Below are positions 7,837 to 14,978 of a stretch of DNA of 64,000 nt, one piece after another. A program made the position numbers and the translations under genes. The first letter of the stretch is position 1. Each line of letters opens with the position of its first letter. Source of the DNA: Acidobacteriota bacterium. GTDB lineage: Bacteria > Acidobacteriota > Thermoanaerobaculia > Gp7-AA8. The notes below the pieces were generated by a model. That model had not been told where the DNA came from and did no database searches. It saw only the letters and a list, made by a program, of their open reading frames with translations. The stretch lies in the NCBI GenBank assembly GCA_021781455.1, contig JAJXWV010000033.1:1-64000 (forward strand), given 5' to 3'.

Positions 7837-7978
7837 CGAGAGCGCAGAGGGCAGGGCGCAGAGCGCAGGTGGGCTTTTCCGAGTGGCTCGCGCGGACCGC
7901 AACCGATTGTGGGCAAGTCGGGCGTGCACACAAGATGTGGCACGTGGAACAGTGGAAGAGCGCAGAAAGAGAGGGCTC

Positions 7979-8184
7979 TGGGTTTCTCGGGTTCCTCGGG
8001 TTCCTCGGGTTCCTCGGTTCCTCGGGTTCCTCGGTTCCTCGGGTTCCTCGGTTCCTCGGAGTTTCCTGCGAGTCCGGTCGACACGACTGGCGAAACCCGA
8101 GGAACCAGGAACCAGGAACCAGGAACCCGAGGAACCAGGAACCAGGAACCCGAGGAACCAGGAACCCGAGGAACTGAGGAACCC
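7979..8184. repeat. 200-bp inverted array of TTCCTCGGG / GGAACC units
   Basis: The left arm has about ten GGTTCCTCG(G) units, period 8-9. After about 40 nt of unrelated sequence the right arm carries GGAACCA and CCCGAGGAACC units, period 7-9, in the opposite sense. Together they could form a very long imperfect cruciform. It lies just downstream of the membrane gene ending at 8200. Confidence 0.85.
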
Positions 8185-8199
8185 CGTCGCCCTCGGCCC

Positions 8200-9321
8200 T
8201 TAGAAATCCCCCGAGGCGCCGGCGCCGCCGAAGGAGCCGCCGCCTGATTCGCGCTGCGGCGTCGCGGGCGTGTGGGCGGGCGGCCCGACCGAGATGGCGC
8301 CGGCGATCTGAATCGCCTCGTCGTAGCGCGTCAGCGCCGTCGGCGTGACCACGAAGCCGCGCGTGCGGCCGCGAAGAAGGCGCGAGAGCACCCACGCGAT
8401 CGCCACGAGCAGCACGCCGGCGGCGATCAGCTGCACTTCGACGGACCAGTGCAGGAGCGTCCGCACCTCGTACGCGGAGATGCCGACCGACAGCGCAGCC
8501 GCGATGAGCGTGGCCCGATCGCGGCGCGGGATCGCCAGCGCGAAAAAGAGAACGGCAGCCACCGCGAAGATGATCGCGAGCTGAACGTCGACGAGTATCG
8601 GCACGGCGGCGTCCGGACCGGAGTACGGCTCGCGATAAATGATCACCCCGGGACCGAGGTATGGCTTCTGGCTCTCGGCCGCGATGTAGCCCGCCAGCGG
8701 CATCACCACGGCCATCGCCGCGAACAGGAGCTCGTTCGACGGCCGGCGCCATTCCCGCCGCAGCGCCAGCGCCGCAGCAATGGCAATGGTCAGAGCCACG
8801 ACCACGGGCGGCCACCACTCGTGCGTCTTCACCGCCGCGTACGCGACGACGAGAATGGCCGCCAGCGCGCCGAAGAGGGCGTTACGGACTCGCGCGCCGG
8901 AGAGCGCCGCGGCCAGAGCGAACACGAGAAGCGCTTCCGGCTTCCCCTCGCTCGGCAGCCCGAAAATGAACGCGAACAGCCCGCCGATCCAGAGCGCAGA
9001 CTCGATCCCGGTGCTCCAGAAATGCAGTGCGTAGATGAGGAGCTCGGCGGCCGCGATCGAGATCACCATCGTCGTGAAGCCCTTCGGCACGTCCATCAGG
9101 TCACACAGCCAGAACAGCGCCGCGATCCCGATCAGGGTCAGGACGAAGAACAGCGCGCCGATGATCATGCCGCTGTGCTTCCACGGCGAAGCACACGCTT
9201 CGTCGATCGCCTGAAGCTGCTCGCTCGTGATCGATCGATCGCGCTTCCACCCTCGAGCCCGGCTTCGCAGCAGCTCTTCCCTCTCCTCGGCCACGCTCGG
9301 CTGCGCGAGAAAGCTCTTCAC
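8200..9321 (-). CDS. multi-pass membrane protein (DUF2157-partner type)
   Basis: This 373-aa protein has a cytoplasmic N-terminus of about 50 residues with the WKRDRSITSEQL segment. About ten hydrophobic helices follow to residue 325. The C-terminal tail ends GGGSFGGAGASGDF, similar to the Gly/Ser tails of bacterial TPM/YgcG-type envelope proteins. Its start overlaps the stop of the upstream DUF2157-like gene by 4 bp (ATGA type), so the two are translationally coupled. Function unknown; a paired integral membrane complex is likely. Confidence 0.75.
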   Translation of the reverse strand: MKSFLAQPSVAEEREELLRSRARGWKRDRSITSEQLQAIDEACASPWKHSGMIIGALFFVLTLIGIAALFWLCDLMDVPKGFTTMVISIAAAELLIYALHFWSTGIESALWIGGLFAFIFGLPSEGKPEALLVFALAAALSGARVRNALFGALAAILVVAYAAVKTHEWWPPVVVALTIAIAAALALRREWRRPSNELLFAAMAVVMPLAGYIAAESQKPYLGPGVIIYREPYSGPDAAVPILVDVQLAIIFAVAAVLFFALAIPRRDRATLIAAALSVGISAYEVRTLLHWSVEVQLIAAGVLLVAIAWVLSRLLRGRTRGFVVTPTALTRYDEAIQIAGAISVGPPAHTPATPQRESGGGSFGGAGASGDF

Positions 9322-10298
9322 GCGGCCGCCTCACGCATCCGGACGTGCGTCATGCGAAGGCCGACGATCGCCGCGATCGCGGAGACGATCAGGTAGAGCG
9401 CCAGGAAGACTTCCTCGGGCCCGATCTGGCCGATGACGAAGACATCCACGGCGATGACGCCGTAGATCCAGGCGTAGACGACGAACATCTCCTCGCGCTC
9501 ACGGACGCCGTACCAGGCAGAGCCGATCGCAAAGAGCACCGCCAGAACACAGCCCCACGTACGCGTGGAGCGGTCGAACGCCAGGATCAGCGCGCCCCAG
9601 AAGGCGAGGTTCGTGGCGAAGTGAGCGAAGACGGCAGAGAAGGCATACGGTGCGCGGCTCGGAGTGCCAGCGGCGCGCTTGCGGACCTCGATGTCGAGGG
9701 CCCGCCAGGCGAAAACGATCGAGGAGCAGAGAAACGCGCGCACGGCGAGGTCGGTCGTGGAGTCGAACACCCTCTCGAAGTTCCGCTCGATGCCGAGAAA
9801 TGCGGCCAGAGAGGAGATCGAGAGCGAAAGCACCAGGCGCGAGTCGAAGATGTACGCGGTCACGGCGTGCAGCACGGCCAGGACGAGGAAGTGGCGCTGC
9901 CAGTTCGGCCCGAGGAGATGCCACTGGTGCTCGATGAAGCCGATGTCGGCGCTGACCAGCAGGGCGGCCAGGAGAAGGACGTAATCGTCGACGAGCGAGT
10001 GGGTGAAGCCTTCGCGCCTGGAGGCGCGCCTGCGCCATTCGGAATAGGCGTAGCAGCCGATCGCCGCGGCGGCGATGGCGACGGCGATCGACAGCGGGCC
10101 GATGCGCTCGAGGTTCTTCGAGACGAGCACGCCGACGCCGGCGACGATCAGCATGACGCCGCCCCAGGCGAGGAAGCGCAGCTCGCCGTAGAGGCTGACG
10201 ACCTCGCGGCGCTCGATGGCGATCAGCCGTATCGCCGCGTCATCGTCGAGGACACCGTTGTCGCGGAGCTGGACGATTTCGCGCTCGAGGGAGAACAC
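9318..10298 (-). CDS. DUF2157-like membrane protein
   Basis: The 326-aa product begins with a soluble helix pair (EIVQLRDNGVLDDDAAIRLI) and continues with LAWGGVMLIVAGVGVLVSKN and about eight further hydrophobic helices. That is the layout of DUF2157 predicted membrane proteins. It is the first gene of a two-gene unit with the membrane protein at 8200-9321. Biochemical role unknown. Confidence 0.75.
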   Translation of the reverse strand: MFSLEREIVQLRDNGVLDDDAAIRLIAIERREVVSLYGELRFLAWGGVMLIVAGVGVLVSKNLERIGPLSIAVAIAAAAIGCYAYSEWRRRASRREGFTHSLVDDYVLLLAALLVSADIGFIEHQWHLLGPNWQRHFLVLAVLHAVTAYIFDSRLVLSLSISSLAAFLGIERNFERVFDSTTDLAVRAFLCSSIVFAWRALDIEVRKRAAGTPSRAPYAFSAVFAHFATNLAFWGALILAFDRSTRTWGCVLAVLFAIGSAWYGVREREEMFVVYAWIYGVIAVDVFVIGQIGPEEVFLALYLIVSAIAAIVGLRMTHVRMREAAA

Positions 10299-10328
10299 GC
10301 GGGGATTGTACGCGCCGCGGTGTTAACC

Positions 10329-10448
10329 GGTTGCGATGTTACGAGGTTACGAGGTTACGAGGTTACGCGGTTACGAGGTTGCGCGGTTAGGTCTGCCCGT
10401 GCCCCGAACACCGCGTAACCGCGCAACCTCGTAACCGCGCAACCTCGT
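10329..10448. repeat. inverted short-period repeat, GGTTACGA family
   Basis: Units GGTTACGA / GGTTGCGC (period 8) run from 10329 to 10390. After a roughly 20-nt loop the complement, CGCGTAACCGCGCAACCTCG, runs to 10448. It fills the whole spacer between two minus-strand genes. Relatives lie at 13382, 31876 and 32991. Confidence 0.85.
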
Positions 10449-10455
10449 CATCGAA

Positions 10456-12336
10456 CTATCGCCGCAAATAGAACCCATTGAACCCGCGCGCTTCGCAGGT
10501 GCGGATGTCGAGGCGGTGCGGGCCGGCAGGGATCGTGACCGGCAGCGCGGCAGCGAGGTTCGCCGCCACGCCGTCGGTCGCCAGCACCACCCGGCCGTCA
10601 ATGGCGACTGCGGATTGGCCATACGGAGCGAATGCCAGTCGTGCCGGCCCGCTCTCCATCCGGGCGAACGTAGCGCAGCGCGCATTCGTCACGCGATGAG
10701 CGTCGATGAAGCCTTCGATCGCTCGCAGTGGCGCCGACAGCGGATAGGGCACCGGCGCCGCCATCCGATCCGACATCACCGCCCAATCCACGATGAAGGC
10801 ATTCGACCCCACCACCTCGGCCAGCACGTTGTATCCGCCGTAGCGCACGCGCAGGCGCGGATCGGCCTTGATCCGGTCGATCAGCACGCGCGGCACGTCC
10901 GACCAGTCGAGGGCGATGTAATCGCTGTCGAGATCCGCCTTCGCCGCGAGGGGCAGGTCGGGATGCTCGCCGGAGAACATCGATCGCTGCACCGCGTACT
11001 GCCGCGGGAACGGCAGAGCCATGAAGATCGGATCGAGAACGTCGAGGTAGCGCCCCTGCGGAGCCCAGAGCGCGTAGATCTCGGCGTCGCCCCAGGTGGC
11101 GGCGATCTTCGCTCCCGGCGGCACGGCCCTGCCAAAGGCTTCCCAGTCGCTCTCCGAAACGACGGGGGCGCCGCTGATGATGTGCACGAAGGTCGGGTTC
11201 AGCGCCAGAGGGAGTGCGAGCAGGGTCGACAGCAGCAGCGTCAGAGGGATTGCACGAGTCCTGAGTCCCGAGTGCTGAGTCCTGAGTGAGGGACCGATCG
11301 CGAAGAGGATCGAAAGCGTCGCCAGGGGGAAGAAGTACGTGGCCATGCGGACCATGCCCAGGAAGAGAATCGTGAACACGATGGCCGGAACGGCTGCGGC
11401 GCGCGCAAACGGATGGGCGCGGACACGCGAGCGCATGGCCACGACGGCGAGCACCGCCAGCGCGGCCAGCCAGCCCACCGACGCGGCGCCGACTCGCTCC
11501 AGCGACGGCGGCCGGATCTCGTCGCCGACATCGAGCCGCACGGTGTTGAAGAAAAACTGCACGTTCTGCACGAACCACAGGCGCGCGTTCTCGATCGGAT
11601 AGGGGCGCGCGATCAGCGCGATCGCCGCGCCGGCCAGGGGCCAGGCCAACCCCTGAGCCCTGAGTCCTGAGTCCTGAGTCGCGTCGTCGGTTGTCCCGGC
11701 ACCCCTCGTACCGGCAAACCAATCGAGCAGCCACCAGATCACGCACAGCGCGACGAAGACCTGAAAGGCGGTGTAAGTCCACGTGAAGATCGCGGTGAGC
11801 AGGCCTAACGCAAGCCAGTTGCGCTTCGCGGCGAACGGGATGGCCACGAGGATGATGAGCAGCGCGGCGAGCTCGGGCCGGAGGCGCACCACGCGGGTGA
11901 AGAAAGGAGGGGCGGCCACCCAGAGCCACAGCGGAACGGCGAAGCCCCAGGCACCGATCGCCCGCGCGGCCAGGTTCGCCACGGCCGTGGCCAGAGCGGC
12001 GTTGAGCACAGCCAGGGCGAGCCGTCCGCCCACCGCGGGGTCGAGCAGCGACGCGAAGGGCATCAGGAAAACATGAAAGAGGAACTCCTTGTCGCCGCCG
12101 CGGCCGAGAAGGCTGAAGCGCGCCCAGGGGATCTTCGCGCCGAGGCCGTCGTGCGCGTAGAGCCGGGCCACGGCGAGGTGGTAGTACGAATCGGCATCCC
12201 AGAGGATGGCCATCCGCAGGTAGAAGAAAGCGAAGAGGAAGAAGGCGACGACGAAGCACGCGGCGGTGGCGACCCGGAGCGTGCGACGGTCGAGCGCGTC
12301 GGTCATCCTGCCGAATTGTAGTGTCTGGCGCTCCAT
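10456..12336 (-). CDS. polytopic membrane protein, GT-C glycosyltransferase-like
   Basis: The 626-aa protein has a first membrane helix (about 22-42), then DADSYYHLAVARL at 47-59. That acidic motif in the first external loop resembles GT-C enzymes of the STT3/PMT type. Eight to ten more helices and a soluble C-terminal domain (about 420-626) follow. A lipid-linked sugar transferase role is inference. Two blocks of 7-bp repeats (11254-11290 and 11653-11683) are read in frame as LRTQHSGLRTR-like and TQDSGLRAQG peptides. The start is uncertain: ATG at 12336 or 12303 both lack a good Shine-Dalgarno. Confidence 0.65.
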   Translation of the reverse strand: MERQTLQFGRMTDALDRRTLRVATAACFVVAFFLFAFFYLRMAILWDADSYYHLAVARLYAHDGLGAKIPWARFSLLGRGGDKEFLFHVFLMPFASLLDPAVGGRLALAVLNAALATAVANLAARAIGAWGFAVPLWLWVAAPPFFTRVVRLRPELAALLIILVAIPFAAKRNWLALGLLTAIFTWTYTAFQVFVALCVIWWLLDWFAGTRGAGTTDDATQDSGLRAQGLAWPLAGAAIALIARPYPIENARLWFVQNVQFFFNTVRLDVGDEIRPPSLERVGAASVGWLAALAVLAVVAMRSRVRAHPFARAAAVPAIVFTILFLGMVRMATYFFPLATLSILFAIGPSLRTQHSGLRTRAIPLTLLLSTLLALPLALNPTFVHIISGAPVVSESDWEAFGRAVPPGAKIAATWGDAEIYALWAPQGRYLDVLDPIFMALPFPRQYAVQRSMFSGEHPDLPLAAKADLDSDYIALDWSDVPRVLIDRIKADPRLRVRYGGYNVLAEVVGSNAFIVDWAVMSDRMAAPVPYPLSAPLRAIEGFIDAHRVTNARCATFARMESGPARLAFAPYGQSAVAIDGRVVLATDGVAANLAAALPVTIPAGPHRLDIRTCEARGFNGFYLRR

Positions 12337-12353
12337 TCACCGCGCCGAGGCGA

Positions 12354-13352
12354 TCAGACGATGTACGCGACGGCAAACCCGATCTGCGCGGCCATCATCA
12401 TCAGGTACATGTGCCGCCAGGAGGGATGGTTCTCGGTCGCGGTGAGCTCGTCGGGATTGCGAACGATCAGATAGACGGTGTACGCGCCCCACAGCGCCAG
12501 GGCGATGCCCAGGATGGTGAGGAAGGTGGCGTTGCCGGTGAGGATGTGGTGCCCGGGCGACAGAGGATCGCGAAGGCGCGCGCCGAGAGGCATCAGCAGC
12601 CAGGGGAAGACGAAGAACGGCGCGATCATCCAGGCGGCCCGGCGCACGCCGAAGGCGATCGGCAGCGTGCGGCAGCCGCCGGCCCGGTCGCCTTCCATGT
12701 CCGAAAAGTCCTTGGTCGACGCCGCGCCTAACAGGAAGAACATGAACACCGATCCGATGAACCACGGCTCGGCAGAGGCGAGCAGCGTCCGCGGCGCAAA
12801 GGCGTGGGCCACCATCGTCCAGCCGGCGACCTTCAGCAGGCAGCCGCGAGGAATGGCGATGGTCACGTTCGCGCCGATGGGATGAGCCTTCGTCCGCCCC
12901 AGCCACGGCGAGGAGTACATGAAGGTGAAGATCATCCCGGCGATGTAGATGAAGAAGCACTCGTGGGCAATCAGCGGAGCATGGAACTTCGCGCTCCAGG
13001 TCGCGTAGGGATAGACGACCACCCACCAGGTCGGAATGATGGCCAGGGCGTAGAAGACCCAGGTGAAGACCCAGGCCCTGCGCAGGGAGATCGCCCCGGT
13101 GACGAGCGGCCGGTTCGGCTTGTTGATCCGGTCGATCTCGAGGTCGCAGATCTGGTTGATGGCGTTGGAGGCGGCGTTGAGAAACGAGGCGCAGATCGAG
13201 CCGAGGACGATCGTCAGGACGACCGAGGAGGTCAGCGAGCGCGACGGGTCGGGATTGTGCGCCGATCCGAACGCGCAGATCGCTCCGGAGATGATTCCAA
13301 ACAGGGGAGGGAGGAGCGTGAACGGGCGGGCCAGGGTGACATAGGACTTCAA
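12354..13352 (-). CDS. UbiA-family prenyltransferase
   Basis: This 332-aa integral membrane enzyme has the first UbiA aspartate motif N66-x3-D70-x3-D74 (NAINQICDLEIDR) and a second Asp-rich loop DFSDMEGDRAGG near residue 225. Eight to nine helices are apparent. The family transfers polyprenyl groups to aromatic or glycerol acceptors (quinones, hemes, chlorophyll, archaeal-type lipids). The acceptor cannot be told from sequence, and no quinone operon is nearby. The GT-C-like gene follows 17 bp downstream and is probably cotranscribed. Confidence 0.85.
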   Translation of the reverse strand: MKSYVTLARPFTLLPPLFGIISGAICAFGSAHNPDPSRSLTSSVVLTIVLGSICASFLNAASNAINQICDLEIDRINKPNRPLVTGAISLRRAWVFTWVFYALAIIPTWWVVVYPYATWSAKFHAPLIAHECFFIYIAGMIFTFMYSSPWLGRTKAHPIGANVTIAIPRGCLLKVAGWTMVAHAFAPRTLLASAEPWFIGSVFMFFLLGAASTKDFSDMEGDRAGGCRTLPIAFGVRRAAWMIAPFFVFPWLLMPLGARLRDPLSPGHHILTGNATFLTILGIALALWGAYTVYLIVRNPDELTATENHPSWRHMYLMMMAAQIGFAVAYIV

Positions 13353-13381
13353 GGCGGCGATAGTTTAGCGGACCATCAGGC

Positions 13382-13512
13382 GTGGTTGCGTGGTTACGCG
13401 GTTGCGCGGTTGCGGGGTTACGCGCAGTCGTGCGCGCCCGGATGGTTCCAGCTGGCAATCCGCTGACTCCTCGGCCGCCTCGTAACCGCGGAACCGCGCA
13501 ACCGCGCAACCC
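13382..13512. repeat. inverted short-period repeat, GGTTGCGC family
   Basis: GGTTACGCGGTTGCGCGGTT-type units (13382-13425) face CCGCGGAACCGCGCAACCGC-type units (13480-13512) across about 55 nt. It occupies the spacer between the divergent UbiA and NYN genes. Confidence 0.85.
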
Positions 13513-13627
13513 ATGTCATGCGCAAGGCTCCGGCACGAAACCGGAATCGACCGTCGAGCGAAGTGCGTTACACTGCCCAGCCGCCTACCTATGGTGCGTA
13601 AACCGATTTTCGACGAAGGAACCGACG

Positions 13628-13663
13628 ATGACAGCAGCGTCGGAGCACCCCCAAGAAGCATGA
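13628..13663 (+). CDS. possible 11-aa leader ORF coupled to the NYN gene
   Basis: ATG at 13628 has a good Shine-Dalgarno (GAAGGA, 7 nt upstream). It encodes MTAASEHPQEA and stops at TGA 13661-13663, overlapping the ATG of the NYN gene in the form ATGA. The NYN start itself has only a weak AAGAAG upstream, so ribosomes ending the mini-ORF may reinitiate there. Confidence 0.4.
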   Translation: MTAASEHPQEA

Positions 13664-14421
13664 ACAGCAACGAACGAAGAATCGCCCTGTTCATCGATTT
13701 CGAGAACATCGCGATCGGTGTGACGGAAGCCAAGTACAAGAAATTCGAGATCGCCCTCCTCCTCGAGCGCCTGCTGGAGAAGGGAAAGATCGTCGTCAAG
13801 CGCGCCTACAGCGACTGGGACAAGTTCCCCGACTACAAGCGCGAGCTGCACGAGGCGGCCATCGAGCTGATCGAGATCCCGGCCCGCTCGTACTCCGGAA
13901 AGAACTCCGCGGACATCCGCCTCGTGGTCGACGCCATGGACATGTCCTACTCCAAGGAGCACATCGACGTGTTCTGCGTGGCTTCGGGCGACTCGGACTT
14001 CTCGCCGCTCGTGTCCAAGCTCAAGGAGAACGACAAGTTCGTCATCGGCGTCGGCGTCAAGAACTCTTCGAGCGACCTGCTCATCGACAACTGCGACGAG
14101 TTCATCTTCTACGAGGACCTCGTGCGCGGCACGCAGAAGGCGCCCACGGTGGCCTTCAAGGACAAGAAGCAGGGCGAGGTATTCAAGCTCCTGATCGACT
14201 CGATCAAGGCCCTCATGCGCGAGAACAAGGAGATCCTGTGGGGATCGATGGTCAAACAGACCATGCAGCGCAAGAAGCCGACCTTCAACGAGGAGTACTA
14301 CGGCTACAACACCTTCAGCGACCTGCTCGAGGACGCGCAGTCGAACAACATCATCAAGATCAAGAAGGACGTGAAGAGCGGGTCGTACGTGATCACGGGA
14401 TTCGCGCAGCCGGCGGCGTGA
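13660..14421 (+). CDS. NYN-domain protein with OST-HTH/LOTUS-like C-terminus (putative RNase)
   Basis: With the start at 13660 the protein has 253 residues. The N-terminal half is a NYN (PIN-like) nuclease fold with the expected acidic residues: IDFENI (D13, E15), the Asp pair in NSADIRLVVDAMDM, and SGDSDFSPL. The C-terminal third (EVFKLLIDSIKALMRENKEI onward) resembles the OST-HTH/LOTUS winged helix, a fold that binds RNA. RNA cleavage or processing is a family-level inference. Longer in-frame starts (13513, 13591) lack a ribosome-binding site; the chosen ATG is coupled to an upstream mini-ORF. Confidence 0.8.
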   Translation: MNSNERRIALFIDFENIAIGVTEAKYKKFEIALLLERLLEKGKIVVKRAYSDWDKFPDYKRELHEAAIELIEIPARSYSGKNSADIRLVVDAMDMSYSKEHIDVFCVASGDSDFSPLVSKLKENDKFVIGVGVKNSSSDLLIDNCDEFIFYEDLVRGTQKAPTVAFKDKKQGEVFKLLIDSIKALMRENKEILWGSMVKQTMQRKKPTFNEEYYGYNTFSDLLEDAQSNNIIKIKKDVKSGSYVITGFAQPAA

Positions 14422-14425
14422 GGAC

Positions 14426-14497
14426 GAATTGAGAATTGAGAATTGAGAAAGATGCCGCGCTCCGTTTCTCAATTCTCAATTCTCAATTCTCAATTTT
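14426..14497. repeat. inverted repeat of GAATTGA / TCAATTC units
   Basis: Three GAATTGA heptads (14426-14447) face four TCAATTC heptads (14467-14494) around about 20 nt. It lies between the convergent NYN and response-regulator genes; the last codons of the regulator are inside it. It could act as a bidirectional terminator. Confidence 0.85.
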
Positions 14498-14857
14498 CTT
14501 TTCTCCGAAGATCGCCGCCGCAACGGCCTCCCGGGTCACCGGCTTGACCAGGTACTCGTCGACCCCGTACTGCAGCTTTGCCTCGTTCTGATACCGCCGC
14601 GCCTTGTACACCGCCGTGACGATCACGATCCGCGGGCGGTAGTCGGGAGCGAAGCTGCGCACGAAACGGGCGATCTCGAAGCCGTGCATCTCGGGGAGAA
14701 GGCCGTCCAGAAGGAGCACGTCAGGCCGATCTTCCTTCACGCGCTTGACCGCCTCGAAGCCTGACGCCGCCTCGACGACGTCGCAGCCGAGGCTGCGGAC
14801 CATGTCGACGAGGATGGCCCGCGTCCGCTTTTCGTCTTCTGCAATCAGTACGCGCAT
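14483..14857 (-). CDS. single-domain response regulator (CheY-like)
   Basis: The 124-aa receiver domain shows the acidic pocket E7-D8-E9, phospho-acceptor D51 (VLLLDGLLPE), a conserved Thr in VIVTAVY and Lys in YLVKPVTRE. It has no output domain, so it would act by protein contact, as CheY or phosphorelay proteins do. The start at 14857 (MRVLIAEDE) fits the family; a frame running to 15028 only adds unrelated residues. No kinase is adjacent. It is divergent from nadB. Confidence 0.85.
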   Translation of the reverse strand: MRVLIAEDEKRTRAILVDMVRSLGCDVVEAASGFEAVKRVKEDRPDVLLLDGLLPEMHGFEIARFVRSFAPDYRPRIVIVTAVYKARRYQNEAKLQYGVDEYLVKPVTREAVAAAIFGEKKIEN

Positions 14858-14964
14858 GGCGAAAAGTCGCAATGTAGCCCGCGTTTCAAGATTGACTCCA
14901 TGTTCCGCGGGCAGGCGCAACACGGGCAATCCCCGCCCGCTGCACGCTATCCGCTTCGTCGCCG

Positions 14965-14970
14965 TATAGA
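14965..14970 (+). promoter_or_regulatory. candidate -10 element of nadB, leaderless
   Basis: TATAGA, followed by AT, ends 8 nt before the GTG of nadB, so transcription would start at or next to the start codon. No good -35 was seen and no ribosome-binding site exists, consistent with a leaderless mRNA. Confidence 0.35.
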
Positions 14971-14978
14971 ATCCGCCC

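Larger units (their letters stand above)
7399..8199. other. 800-bp gene-free region with DnaA-box cluster and large repeat
   Basis: No convincing gene was found. The left half contains clustered 9-mers like TTATCCACA (annotated separately as a candidate origin). The right half, from 7979, is a long short-period repeat. The long minus-strand frame through here is the antisense-frame extension of the membrane gene at 8200-9321. Confidence 0.5.

Noticed and set aside
7544-8818. 424-codon minus-strand ORF
   Set aside because: Its C-terminal two thirds are repeat and DnaA-box DNA and its N-terminal part is another frame of the membrane gene at 8200-9321, with Arg/Gly/Ala-biased composition.
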